DNA of 64,000 bases. Source: Bolinopsis microptera. Its lineage: Eukaryota; Ctenophora; Tentaculata; Lobata; Bolinopsidae. The stretch is taken from assembly GCF_026151205.1 (NCBI RefSeq), contig NC_087079.1, positions 6,978,169-7,042,168 on the forward strand. Direction: 5' to 3'. A program made the translations under genes and the position numbers. This document shows positions 47,368-58,349 of the stretch, in pieces. Below the pieces are notes generated by a model that searched no databases, was not told where the DNA came from, and saw only the letters and a program-made list of their open reading frames with translations. Within the stretch, counting starts at the first letter, position 1, and each line of letters begins with the position of its first letter.

Positions 47368-48970
47368 GTAAGCTGTGAGAAACATCATCCCCTTATTTAA
47401 CAAATATCACTTACAATTATCCACATTTCCTTAATCACATATCCAATCCACTGTGGCATTTATGGCTCCCTCTTTATCTGAGTAGCTTTGTAATTTCAAA
47501 TCTGACAGCTCTCTTTCTTTATCGTTTCAAAGTTCTCTCTTTCAATTTTATAGTCTTAAATTAAACTAATGCTGTTCGCACAAATTAGTGCCACTAATAC
47601 GGCACACAAGCGGAAATGACGAGCCAGAGTTACTAAGTTGAAAATATACACAGTACCGACCACCAGTAATTCTGCTTTATTCTGCAATAATCTGTACATA
47701 GTACAGTACACTGTGTGTACCAACGACTACCCCATATCACATTCGGTCTTATTTATATTTTAATTTTAGAGTTATCTAATTTCAAAACATGGCCCCACCG
47801 GATACTGCCCTGCGTTCATTTTATTCTCATTTTATTCTCATACTCAGTATAGTAGTATTGATCTTGCCTAATGATGCTTAATGTGCTTTGACATTTAACC
47901 GATAAACGGGAAATAGCATTCACCATATTTTCATTAAAACATAAGATATAATATTGACATTTTAATATGCGGTTACATATTTATTATATTGTTATTTGAA
48001 TCTCGCATCTGTCGTTACTCGTTAGCTTACATTTAGTGTCACGATTCACTGCTTTCCCATTGCCCACTCTATTATTATTAGACACGGCTGAGCAATAGGA
48101 ACCATTTAGTTGGGATAATTAGCCGAACAATATCTGCATTTTAATATTATGTAATATAAAATATCGCAATAAAGATCGGAAAGGTTTCAGGATCACACAA
48201 TACGTTTGATGCTTATAATTCAACAATATTATAGCCTACAATCCCAGGACACGGGCGTCATCATAGTCTGGCTGTGGCTTTCAATTACGTTAGCATGACT
48301 ATGACTTCATTTAGTTTTTATGACTTACTAAATATGTTTACAAACACGAGCAGCATGTTGCAGCATGTTGCATGCATACCGAGCAGTAAAACACAGCTCA
48401 CAACGCTGGACATCCACCAGAGATAAGCAACTTGCGGGCTGAATTGCGTTTTAAGGACTCATTATGTGTAATTTGATAAGGTCTCATAATCAGGTTGCCT
48501 TTATGCGTAGTACGACGTTTTGACGCTTCTACCATAGCTCTTACACACACAGGTGTACATTTCCTCAGAAGTTGTGTTAGGACCATTTTGCTTGGTCGTT
48601 CTCCCTAGTACCACTTTTAGATATTTCGCTTTTGAATGTGGTTCTTCTGAATTGCTCCTTTAGATACTTGTTCCCAGTCAGAGAAACCTTCTTCACGAAT
48701 GACCTAATGGTTGCACAATAAAAAAGGACTGATAACGCTTTTTAAAAGATGTTGTAATATGTTACATTTTTTTGACACACAAAAAACGTTTGGTAAGGAC
48801 AGCAACAGTGCAACTAGAAATATAACCCGATTTGGACACGAGACACTCCCAAAATCTTCACCTTTTGTTTGTTGATAAAGTGGCGCTATTATCAGTTAAG
48901 TACCTAGAGCTCCTAATACTAGAGGCCCCTTGTGCAGCAGATTTATCGGGAGTTATTTGTGGTTGTGAGT
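47368..48970. other. Gene D intron or intergenic
   Basis: No exon or element recognised; a short CAGCATGTTG duplication is at 48351-48370. Confidence 0.4.
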
Positions 48971-49091
48971 TTGTGTTGCACATTGCACAAGTTGTTACTT
49001 TGTAAATAGTTTGTGTTGCACATTGCACAAGTTGTTACTTTGTAAATAGTTTGTGTTGCACATTGCACAAGTTGTTACTTTGTAAATAGTT
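48971..49091. repeat. 40-bp minisatellite, three copies
   Basis: TTGTGTTGCACATTGCACAA-GTTGTTACTTTGTAAATAGT repeats three times without change. Each unit contains the dyad TTGTG..CACAA. Confidence 0.95.
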
Positions 49092-49392
49092 TGTGGTTTC
49101 TAACAATGCTCGTTTGACCCCTGTTATTGTTGACAGTACAATAGACTGCTCATTGTAGATGTCAGATAAGAGCAATCTTGCAATTGTATTTTCTGAAATA
49201 ATCTGGTTTTTGTGGTTATAACACGTTGTTCCTTGCTGATCTTTTCGATCGTTCAGATCAAGTTTTATCTCCCGTATATTCCACGTTTGCGATCAGTTTG
49301 AACCTCAGTAAATTCATCTAAATCCTCTAATTGAAGTTGAATGATGAAGATGACGGTGAGGACATGATGGAGCGTCTGACATGTTCTATCAG

Positions 49393-49466
49393 ACATGTTT
49401 TCTGGGAGATTCCACGTGGTCCCTACAACACACTGATCCTGATCTGATCAACAACCTCAATAACTT
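49393..49466 (+). CDS. Gene D candidate middle exon b
   Basis: A 74-nt exon between ATGTTCTATCAG and AATAACTT|GTAAGT. Phase 0 in, phase 2 out. It encodes TCFLGDSTWSLQHTDPDLIN followed by NLNN. The first ten residues match the exon at 50724-50866 (TCFVGDSIWS), and both end N-L-N-D/N, so the two are duplicates of one ancestral exon. The frame is open a little upstream (MFYQ), also shared, so the true acceptor may lie further 5'. Confidence 0.5.
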
Positions 49467-49575
49467 GTAAGTCAAATACTCTTCCTCAACCTCAATAACT
49501 TGTAAGTATAATACTCGTCCTCAAGAACTTGTAAGTCTAATACTCGTCCTCAAGAACTTGTAAGTCAAATACTCT
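49451..49575 (+). repeat. Four direct repeats each carrying a splice donor
   Basis: The 3' end of exon b plus its donor (CTCAATAACTTGTAAGT..ATACTC) is repeated four times with periods of about 35 and 29 bp. GTAAGT donors therefore occur at 49467, 49502, 49531 and 49560. Confidence 0.85.
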
Positions 49576-50723
49576 TAAGTAAGGATATTATTCACAGAAA
49601 TTAACAAAATAATATGCAGTATTTAGAGAAGCGCCTATTGGCCCAAGAAACCTCTAAGGGGTGAATTAATTGCGTTGATTTGTATTATCGGGTCAACAAC
49701 AATTCCAATATCTTGCGTACAAGCTTGTTATTAATTAAGTCCACCCCGTGCAGCTTTACTGATGTACCTTGATGACCCTAACTTGTGAAACATTGTTTCT
49801 ATCCTGATTCCTGAATAACATTATAATTTATACGTCCTCACCTGAGCTTTGTCTTGGGCCTGATGTCCTTCTCCTGCTTCATTTTAAATCGAAGAAAAGA
49901 TCAACCACCTCTCTTCCAAGATCCGTATTTGAACAATCTAGCATTAACAGGCGATATTAAAGACGTGAAAATATATACTCTGGCTCTTTAGCCTACATTC
50001 TAGACAAGCAGAATAATTTCAAGTACAAAATTCTCTAGTGAGTGCTGCGGGAACAATTGCTACGTCACCTCCTTAGGCAGTCCTAAATGTGTACGAACAC
50101 CCCGTAGTAAGTGTATCAGTAACAATACAAACTACCCGGATCTTCTGACGCCCCCTTCTCCCCGTTTTATGGGATAAATGTGCAAGCAAGGGGATAGAGC
50201 ACTGATCATAACAATACAGGTCTTTAAAGGACAGATCTTTTCACCTCCCCTTACCCCCATTACACGGATTACCCATACATCTACCCCCATAATATGTAAT
50301 CCCAGCCCCTTCCTGGCTGTCTCTCCCTGCTTGTAGTCGCCTCCCCGGTATTAGTGTTTACCTGGCACTCAGTTTATCTCATTGTATTCCGAAAGTTCAC
50401 ACAGTAGCTGAGAGTAATCCCCGCAACTTATACAGTTATACTGTATATATACAGTAATATATAGTAGCTAGGTAATCCCGGCAACTTATGTATACGCTGT
50501 AGTTTGAACGTGTGAAATCTTGAGTACACTGTGCGTTTATCTGACTGTTTCAATGTCAGTATGTAATTCCGCTGATAAATATCTCGATTTGCCGTGCTTT
50601 GCCGTACCTCGTGGTATTTACCGTGTTTGAGGGTAACGCCCCTCTCTATGTTACCGCTACATTCCTGTGCGTGGTGGAGTGGGAGGAATGTTGGTGACTA
50701 TCCTAGAGATAGGCTTCTACCAG

Positions 50724-50866
50724 ACATGTTTCGTGGGCGACTCTATCTGGTCTATTCCGAGAGATCCTGATTCTTGGGAGATTCCGAGAGATAATGATTT
50801 CAACAACTCCCTTCCAAGAGACTCTGACTCTGGGTCATTTTCTGGAGATCCTAACCTCAACGACAA
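50724..50866 (+). CDS. Gene D candidate middle exon c
   Basis: A 143-nt exon between GGCTTCTACCAG and GACAA|GTGAGT. Phase 0 in, phase 2 out. It encodes TCFVGDSIWSIPRDPDSWEI, then PRDNDFNNSLPRDSDSGSFS and GDPNLND. It contains three internal I/L-P-R-D repeats made by local DNA duplication of ATTCCGAGAGATNNTGAT. It is a paralogue of exon b. No family recognised. Confidence 0.5.
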
Positions 50867-52884
50867 GTGAGTTTGTGGACACCTACTGAGTAAATAGTTC
50901 AGTTTTTAAGTTACAATAAAACCTTTACCCTTCACCCAGAGATCAGCTGGTGTAACAGAGTCGATATATTTTAATGTTGCCATGAGGTGGCAAGTCCCAT
51001 ACATCGTGGTCCGGTAGTTTCATTGCGTCCTAATATACCGTGCCTCTATACCGGTTACCTCGATATACCGTGCACTTTTAGTTCCCCCGAGAGGCCCGGT
51101 ATATAGAGGTTTCACTGTATTAAATTCTTTACGGATATACGGACGTATTTCTTTTAGCGTGGAATTTGCTTCCCGCAAACACTATACTGAGATTTCTCAC
51201 TGCTAAATCACGATCAAGCAATTACTGATGTTTCGTCCTTACATAATTATTTTCATATTATTCAGAATAGGAATATTGTTAGTGCATATCACAATGATAA
51301 TTGGTATACATTATAATATATAATATATATATTCAATAATATTCAATAATGTGTCTTTTGTTTTCATATGTTTAAAAACATTTTCTCCGTTTTATTCAGT
51401 AGAAAAACTCGATTGATTATTTTCGATTATTGTCAAGAACAGTTTACGGATTCTTGAACACCACTTCCTCTTAATCTACCACGCGAAATGGCTTGCCTCC
51501 ACTACATTAACACGCTTCATATCAACTATATCAACACGCTTTAGGCTACATCCACACGCTTTATATCAACTATATCAACACGCTTATTAATTTCACACAT
51601 AAGGATAATTCAGCAGAACCACGATACTAAGCCCCCGATTTAAAGTGAGCTAGCTTTAGTGGCGGTACTTGTAAGGTTTCAGACACAAGAGAGCTTGTGA
51701 GTGGTTGTGTTGTACACTACAGTCTTGGCTCTGTTCATTACCCCTTTACCTATTACCCATTAACCGCCCTTTCACTGTGTGTACCAACTTTAAATGGTTT
51801 CTGGACAGCTTTTTTACAACTTAATTTGTGCATCTCATTAGATAAAGTTTTTTACAAATTACAAGTGAATTAACAACTAAAAAACATGTTGTTAGTAACT
51901 TGGTAGCACTGTGTGTTGAATGTTGATTATCTTCTTGCAACTGTCCGCGGTTATGCGTGTTAAATTGGTTTCTAATTGACACAATCGTTTTGTTTTGTAT
52001 CTTATGTATTACGTCAATCCACAGCTTCAACTCGTATCTTCAGTTTGTGTCAGACTATCCATTTGAGCGAATGTTGATTTGAGTCTGACAGCTAATGCGT
52101 GCAATCAGAACAGGCGTTAATGAACCCCTGTCTAGCTGAAAATATGCTCATAATATTAATCATAACTTCGTTATATATCACAAGCGGAAGACGCGTAAAC
52201 ACCTGCAAGATCCTTTAAAACTGACGCTGTTTAGGCCAAGTTACAAGTGGTGTTTCGGCCAATGAAAAACACTTCCCTCGAGCTGGGGAAGTGTCAAGTT
52301 CATTTCATAACCAAATGAGGAAGTAGTTGTAACTATAATAACTCCCTCTGACTCACACCCCCCCCCCCCCCACTATAGACATGACTTGAATATTATTGGT
52401 TGATTACATAAGATGGTGTCGGCCTTCTCTCAACCCGTTTTGTTTTGGGTACCGCTAACATACGCTCCATGTGGATATATTATTGTATTGTAGAGCTAGT
52501 TCTAGACAGCTCACATAACTTAATAATGTATACCCGGGAAGGGATAATGGAAACTGCTGCTGCTGGCTCAAGATGTTTTGAGGTTGTAGGGTTGCTCTGA
52601 AGGCTGATATCACCCGTTTAATTTCCACTTGTGTGAAGTTTTTTGTTTAGAAGGTTTTGCACACTTTTTTGAGGTTCATCTACCGACGCCCTTTTTTTTG
52701 AGTTTTTTGAAATTTTTAATTGGTGTTGAGAATTTGTCTGTGTCCGAGACGGACTCAGGAGCTTGATGAGCTTCTGCCCGTTTTGTGCAGTCCTTCTTTT
52801 GTGGCTTTCGTCTTGTTCTGTGGTCGACAGCTGAAATTAAACGCAGTTTTCAATAATTTGTATGTAATATCAGATTTACTAAAT
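50867..52884. other. Gene D intron or intergenic
   Basis: Contains the pogo-like end at 51036-51117, a direct repeat of ATATCAACTATATCAACACG near 51517-51582, and a 15-C run at 52361. No exon supported. Confidence 0.4.
51036..51117 (-). mobile_element. Terminal fragment of a pogo/Tigger-like DNA transposon
   Basis: On the minus strand, beginning after TA, the sequence CAGTGAAACCTCTATATACC is the usual kind of pogo-group (Tc1/mariner superfamily) terminus, followed by related GTATAT/CTCTATA subterminal motifs. Only one end is present. A shared 25-bp phrase continues just beyond it. Confidence 0.6.
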
Positions 52885-52939
52885 GGGGGGGGTGTCACGT
52901 CCGTCTATGTCCGCTTGTCTCATAGAATCCAAAAAGGAC

Positions 52940-53034
52940 AGGACATAGGCGGACATAGGCGGACATAGGCGGACATAGACGGACATAGGCGGACATAGGC
53001 GGACATAGACGGACATAGGCGGACATAAATGGAC
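52940..53034. repeat. GGACATAGGC decamer array
   Basis: GGACATAGGC and GGACATAGAC alternate about nine times. It forms the left subterminal array of the polyG-ended element, in inverse orientation to that element's left terminus. Confidence 0.92.
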
Positions 53035-53179
53035 ACCTAAATTGCTAAATAAAATGTTCAATTTTTGCTGTTATAGGGGGATCATGTTTTTTGTCCGTTC
53101 GGTACCATATATTTTCAAAACGGACAAAAAATAGAGCGGACAAAAATGAACAAAAACGGACAAAAATGGAAATAACATT

Positions 53180-55802
53180 TAGATGCTTCCTCCTCCTACT
53201 CTTTCTCCTCCTCCCCCTGGGTCTTCCTAATCTTCCTCAGTCCTCTTCCTCCTCCCCTCCTCAGTCCTCCTCCTACTCCTCCTCCTCGTCCTCAGTCCTC
53301 CTCATCAGTCCTCAACAGTCCTCCTCCTCCCCAGTCCTCCTCCTCCTCCTGAGTCCTCCTCCTGGGTCCTCCTGGGTCCTCCTCCTCCTCCTGGGTCCTC
53401 CTCCTGGGTCCTCCTCCTCCTCTTCATCCTCCTCCTCTTCCTCCTCAGTCCTCAGTCCTCCTCCTCATCCTTCTCTTTAGTCCTCCATCCTCCTCATCAG
53501 TCCTCCCCCAGTCCCCCTCCTCCTCCTCCTATTCAGTCCTCCTACTCCTCCTTCTCAGTCCTCCTCAGTCCTCCTCCTCCTCCTCCTCCTCTTCCCTCTC
53601 AGTCATCCTCCTCAGCCATCCTCCTCAGTCCTCCTCAGTCCTCCTCCTCAGTCCTCCTCCTCCTCAGTCCTCCTCCTCCTGGGTCCTCCTCCTCCTCTTC
53701 CTCCTCGGTCCTCAGTCCTCCTCCTCCTGGGTCCTCCTCCTCATCCTTCTCATCAGTCCTCCTCCTCCCCAGTCCTCTCCCAGTCCCCCTCCTTCTCCTC
53801 CTCCTATTCAGTCCTCCTCCTCCTCCTCCTCAGTTCTCCTCAGTCCTCCTTCTCATTTCTCGTAAGTCCTCCTCCTGAGTCCTCCTCCTGAGTCCTCCTC
53901 CTCTTCCTTCTGAGTCCTCCTCCTGAGTCTTCCTCCTCCTCCCTCTCAGTCATCCTCCTCAGTCATCCTCCTCAGCCATCCTCCCCAGCCATCCTCCTCA
54001 GCCATCCTCCTCAGTACTCCTCAGTCCTCCTCCTTCTCAGTCATCGTCAGTCCCCCTCCTCCTCCTATTCAGTCCTCCTCCTCCTACTCCTCCTTCTCAG
54101 TCCTCCTCAGTCCTCCTCCTCCTCCTCCTCCTCTTCCCTCTCAGTCATCCTCCTCAGCCATCCTCTACAGTCCTCCTCAGTCCTCGTCCTCAGTCCTCCT
54201 CCTCCTGGGTCCTCCTCCTCCTCTTCATCCTCCTCCTCTTCCTCCTCGGTCCTCAGTCCTCCTCCTCCTGGGTCCTCCTCCTCATCCTTCTCATCAGTCC
54301 TCCTCCCCAGTCCTCTCCCAGTCCCCCTCCTTTTCCTCCTCCTCCTATTCAGTCCTCCTCCTCCTCCTCCTCAGTTCTCCTCAGTCCTCCTTCTCATTTC
54401 TCCTAAGTCCTCCTCCTGAGTCCTCCTCCTGAGTCCTCCTCCTCTTCCTTCTGAGTCCTCCTCCTGAGTCTTCCTCCTCCTCCCTCTCAGTCATCCTCCT
54501 CAGTCATCCTCCTCAGCCATCCTCCCCAGCCATCCTCCTCAGCCATCCTCCTCAGTACTCCTCAGTCCTCCTCCTTCTCAGTCATCGTCAGTCCCCCTCC
54601 TCCTATTCAGTCCTCCTCCTACTCCTCCTTCTCAGTCCTCCTCCTCCTCCTCTTCCCTCTCAGTCATCCTCCTCAGCCATCCTCCTCAGTCCTCCTCAGT
54701 CCTCGTCCTCAGTCCTCCTCCTCCTGGGTCCTCCTCCTCCTCTTCATCCTCCTCCTCTTCCTCCTCGGTCCTCAGTCCTCCTCCTCCTGGGTCCTCCTCC
54801 TCATCCTTCTCATCAGTCCTCCTCCCCAGTCCTCTCCCAGTCCCCCTCCTTCTCCTCCTCCTATTCAGTCCTCCTCCTCCTCCTCCTCCTCAGTTCTCCT
54901 CAGTCCTCCTTGTCATTTCTCCTAAGTCCTCCTCCTGAGTCCTCCTCCTGAGTCCTCCTCCTGAGTCCTCCTCCTCTTCCTTCTGAGTCCTCCTCCTGAG
55001 TCCTCCTCCTCCTCCCTCTCAGTCATCCTCCTCAGCCATCCTCACCAGCCATCCTCCTCAGTCATCCTCCTCAGTACTCCTCAGTCCTCCTCCTTCTCAG
55101 TCATCGTCAGTCCTTCTCCTCAGTCCTCCTCAGTCCTCCTCCTCCTCCTGGGTCCTCCTCCTCCTCCTCCTCCTGGGACCTCCTGGGTCTTCCTGATCCT
55201 CCCCAGTCCTCTTCCTCCTCCCCTCCTCAGTCCTCCTCCTACTCTTCCTCCTCGTCCTCAGTCCTCCTCATCAGTCCTCAACAGTTCTCCTCCTCCCCAG
55301 TCCTCCTCCTCCTCCTGGGGCCTTTTCCTGGGTCCTCCTCCTGGGTCCTCCTCCTCCTGGGTCCTCCTCCTCCTGGGTCCTCCTTCTCCTCCTCAGTCCG
55401 TCTCCTCCTCCTCCTCAGTCCTCTTCCTCTTCTTCCTCCTCCTCCTCCCTCTCAGTTATCCTCCTCAGCCATCCTCCTCAGCCATCCTCCTCAGTCCTCC
55501 TCCTTTTCAGTCCTCCTCAGTCCTCCTCCTGAGTCCTCCTCCTCCTGAGTCATCCTCCTCAGTTCTCCTCCTCCTCCTCCTAGGTCCTCCTTCTGGGTCC
55601 TCCTCCTCCTCCTCCTCCTGGGTCTTCCTGATCCTTCTCCTCCCTCTCAGTCATCCTCCTCAGTCATCCTCCTCAGTCATCCTCCTCAGCCATCCTCCTC
55701 AGCCATCCTTCTCAGCCATCCTTCTCAGCCATCCTCCTCAGTACTCTTCAGTACTCTTCAGTACTCTTCAGTACTCTTCAGTACTCTTCAGTACTCTTCA
55801 GT
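53180..55802. repeat. TCC-rich minisatellite
   Basis: About 2.6 kb of TCCTCC with recurrent CAGTCC, GGGTCC and CAGCCA punctuation. Long blocks (about 550 bp) are themselves repeated near 53780, 54310 and 54830. The purine/pyrimidine asymmetry is nearly complete, favouring triplex or H-DNA. Open frames here are artefacts. Confidence 0.96.
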
Positions 55803-55814
55803 CCTCAAAATTTT

Positions 55815-55978
55815 TGTCCGCTAATGTCCACCAATGTCCGCTAATGTCCACCAATGTCCATCCAAGTCCGCCAATGTCCGTCCGGGTCCGCCAATGTCCG
55901 TCCGAGTCCGCCAATGTCCGTCCGAGTCCGCCAATGTCCGTCCGAGTCCGCCAATGTCCGTCCGTGTCCGCCTATGTC
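55815..55978. repeat. 20-bp GTCCG/GTCCA array
   Basis: CCGCCAATGTCCGTCCGAGT and related units repeat about eight times. It is the right subterminal array of the polyG-ended element. Confidence 0.92.
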
Positions 55979-56060
55979 CCAAAAAACACGTCCGTTGTCT
56001 CATAGAATCCAAAAAGGACAGGACATAGGCGGACATAGACGGACATGACACCCCCCCCCC

Positions 56061-56218
56061 TAAATGTTAACTACTGCAACTGATTTGTACGTGCATTGTG
56101 TTCCTGCATAGTAATAACACAGTTTCATTTTTGACATAGCTTGAGTTGCGGGGTTCCCAGAAATCAGAATCTATCGCTCACAACATGTAAACGTAAAGGA
56201 GCAGCACTGTTAGCTACA
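56061..56218. other. Short unique spacer
   Basis: No feature recognised between the polyG-ended element and the E-box/CArG module. Confidence 0.4.
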
Positions 56219-56500
56219 CCACGTGATGCCCATATAAGGAGTTGTAGAGACACGTGATACCCATATAAGGAGCTACACTGCTTGAAGATGAGGCACCTCC
56301 TGTACAAAACAGTCTTCATGTGAGTATAAATGTTGAACTTGCAGAAGTTTTGGCGACTGCAGTCTTACTAAAACGATCTGTGAAACGGTTACAATCACAT
56401 TTTCGGCAGCATAAAATTATTCAACGTGTTAACTGTAACTTGTCTACAGCCTGCTACAAGTAGGTAGTCTGGAGCGGCCACGTGATGCCCATATAAGGAG
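56219..56500. promoter_or_regulatory. Triple E-box plus CArG module
   Basis: CACGTGATGCCCATATAAGG occurs at 56220-56239, with one variant base at 56251-56270, and at 56479-56498. Each copy has a CACGTG E-box 4-5 bp from CCATATAAGG, a perfect CArG box (SRF/MADS target) that also contains a TATA-like core. After the second copy a short frame (ATGAGGCACCTCCTGTAC...) reaches a GTGAGT donor at about 56320, which could be a first exon. Confidence 0.55.
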
Positions 56501-57299
56501 CGTAGAAGGCGTCTGGAGCGGCACATTTCCCCGGTATCAAATATTCTGAATACTTCAACCTCCATTATCCTTATCCGCAAAGCACAGGGGTCATTTTTAA
56601 TCTATACGCGGCGTATCTGGTGGGGCAGCAAATTACATTGCATGCTGATAAGACTTCTAGATACTTGTGGATAATTACATTCATCGAATATTTTGTACTT
56701 TTTCCGCGATATCGTTGGTTTGACAGACACTTTTGTTTTCAAAATATTTTGTTTGGATATTTCTGATTTTTAACCTGTTTATCATAATTTTATTAACGTT
56801 ATCCCTGTATTCGTACTTCGATACTATTACTATGTTGGTAATTTCTTTAATGACATTAACTTACCATATTATTCTTATTGAATTATTTACCGATTTTATA
56901 CTAATAAAATATCCTTCATCCATCTCACAAACATCAATTTTATTGATTTATCAATTTCTTGAAACTTCATTAGAGTCATGATCAATTCATTTTACATCGC
57001 TTTCCAATCTTATGACTTGAGACAAACTATCCAGTCACTTGTGACTTGTGGTAAAATCTTTAACTTTAACTGGACTGTTAGCGTTACAAGGATGTAGCAA
57101 CCAACTCATCGCTTCGAATACCGGACTAAATGTTCGTATGAAAACACCAGATGAAAATTCCGGATACCAAAATAAAATCTTATTAATATGAAACCAAACC
57201 TATAAATAACCAAAGAACTAACTCCGAAACCAAAATGACGCAAACCGAGTCCGCCCTTCACTCTTCAGAATTCAGAAAACCACCTGCTGAACTCACGGG

Positions 57300-57410
57300 A
57301 TGATCACTGATTGGCTGATGAGCAACCCACGTGACATTAATAGTCTCCTCTGATTGGCTCGCGCACACCACATGTCCCAATGCGGCGCTGTGATTGGCTC
57401 CCGTTCTTGT
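57300..57410. promoter_or_regulatory. CCAAT/E-box promoter-like cluster
   Basis: Three TGATTGGCT motifs (ATTGG at 57310, 57353 and 57393; inverted CCAAT, NF-Y) surround CACGTG at 57328-57333 in a locally GC-rich, CpG-containing stretch. This is a strong promoter signature, but the gene it drives is not clear; a minus-strand frame starting near 57485 is one candidate. Confidence 0.5.
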
Positions 57411-57750
57411 GAGATCAAATTCCTGTTTCATAGCATCTGCAACCACACGCGAACGCTCGTGTCTGTTAGCCATCTGTTCTAACATTATACGTGTACTAAC
57501 GTTTGTTGTAGTGTGTGTATTTGCAGTATATTTGCAATTGTGTCTGTTATCCTACAATACCCTCCCACGCTTGATACTGGATGTTAAGGTTCAGGGTACC
57601 ATTATCTTGATAAAAACGCAGGTAAAACATTTCTCACACACCAGTAAAGCAGTAATTCTTATTGTTACTTGATATCATGAGATTTTATCATGATATTATT
57701 ACACTCGCATTTGGTGCTATTGTTTCGTCTCTGTTGATTAAGTTCCACCT

Positions 57751-57774
57751 ATCATCATCATCATCATCATCATC
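57751..57774. repeat. ATC microsatellite
   Basis: Eight ATC units in tandem. Confidence 0.95.
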
Positions 57775-58081
57775 AAAGAGAGATGACCTACAACTAACAG
57801 CTTACACAAGACCCCAATTTGTTCTCGAATGACCGCCTCACATTAAACGAATTAAGCACACATGGTCACTAAAAGGGCCCCCTACATTATATTAAGACCC
57901 GCAGTACGTGTGTGTGTTCAACAGTGTCCTACTATTATATAGCTTTCAAGTTTAATGAGGATTGTGTTACGATTATATAGTAGTAACATGTTCCCGTTAA
58001 AAGCGTCGTTTAAAGGCGCTGTAACTACTTTGTGTTCTATCCTCAAACATTACAGCTTTACAGCTCTTACTCTGTTTTCAG

Positions 58082-58349
58082 CTACAGGTCCTGCTATTTC
58101 TCTGTTTTCAGCTACAATCTAAATTACTTTGATATGTATGAAGGCGGTACCCCGGTGCCTACACTCGTTTATAGCCCCTATCCCAGTGTTTACATATACA
58201 GACTACAATCGTTTAAGCTGATCGGACTGCTGGAACATTCTCTGTTTAAAGACACTCCTTGTGTTTCAAGCTCCAAATACGGCTTTATCGACCTCCTCGT
58301 AATGTTCAATTGGAGCTTAATTTTTGCGTTCTTTCCAAGTTACCAGTAA
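58082..58349 (+). CDS. Gene D candidate alternative 3' exon
   Basis: Two identical acceptors, TCTGTTTTCAG, end at 58081 and 58111, exactly 30 nt apart. Either leaves one base (C) then the same frame: YNLNYFDMYEGGTPVPTLVY, then SPYPSVYIYRLQSFKLIGLL and so on to TAA at 58347-58349. The upstream acceptor adds YRSCYFSVFS. The one-base start fits the phase-2 ends of middle exons a-c. A GTAATG donor at about 58300 is possible, so the stop may not be used. The protein is aromatic and rather hydrophobic, with no recognised family. Confidence 0.4.

Larger units (their letters stand above)
52885..56060. mobile_element. 3.2-kb polyG-ended fold-back element
   Basis: The element starts with 8 G then TGTCACGTCCGTCTATGTCC. 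Read inward from the right it starts with 10 G then TGTCATGTCCGTCTATGTCC. TAAAT at 52880-52884 and 56061-56065 is a likely 5-bp target duplication (CTAAAT if the C is counted). Subterminal arrays of GGACATAGGC and GTCCG units flank a 2.6-kb TCC-rich minisatellite. A 45-bp phrase (TTGTCTCATAGAATCCAAAA...) is directly repeated near both ends (52915 and 55995). No transposase frame is present. Confidence 0.8.

Noticed and set aside
48971-49091. Regular repeat array considered as CRISPR-like
   Set aside because: Units are contiguous with no unique spacers, and the genome is animal; it is a minisatellite. The same holds for the other arrays here.
53091-53480. Ser/Leu-rich 129-codon frame
   Set aside because: It is a translation of the TCC-rich minisatellite inside the polyG-ended element.
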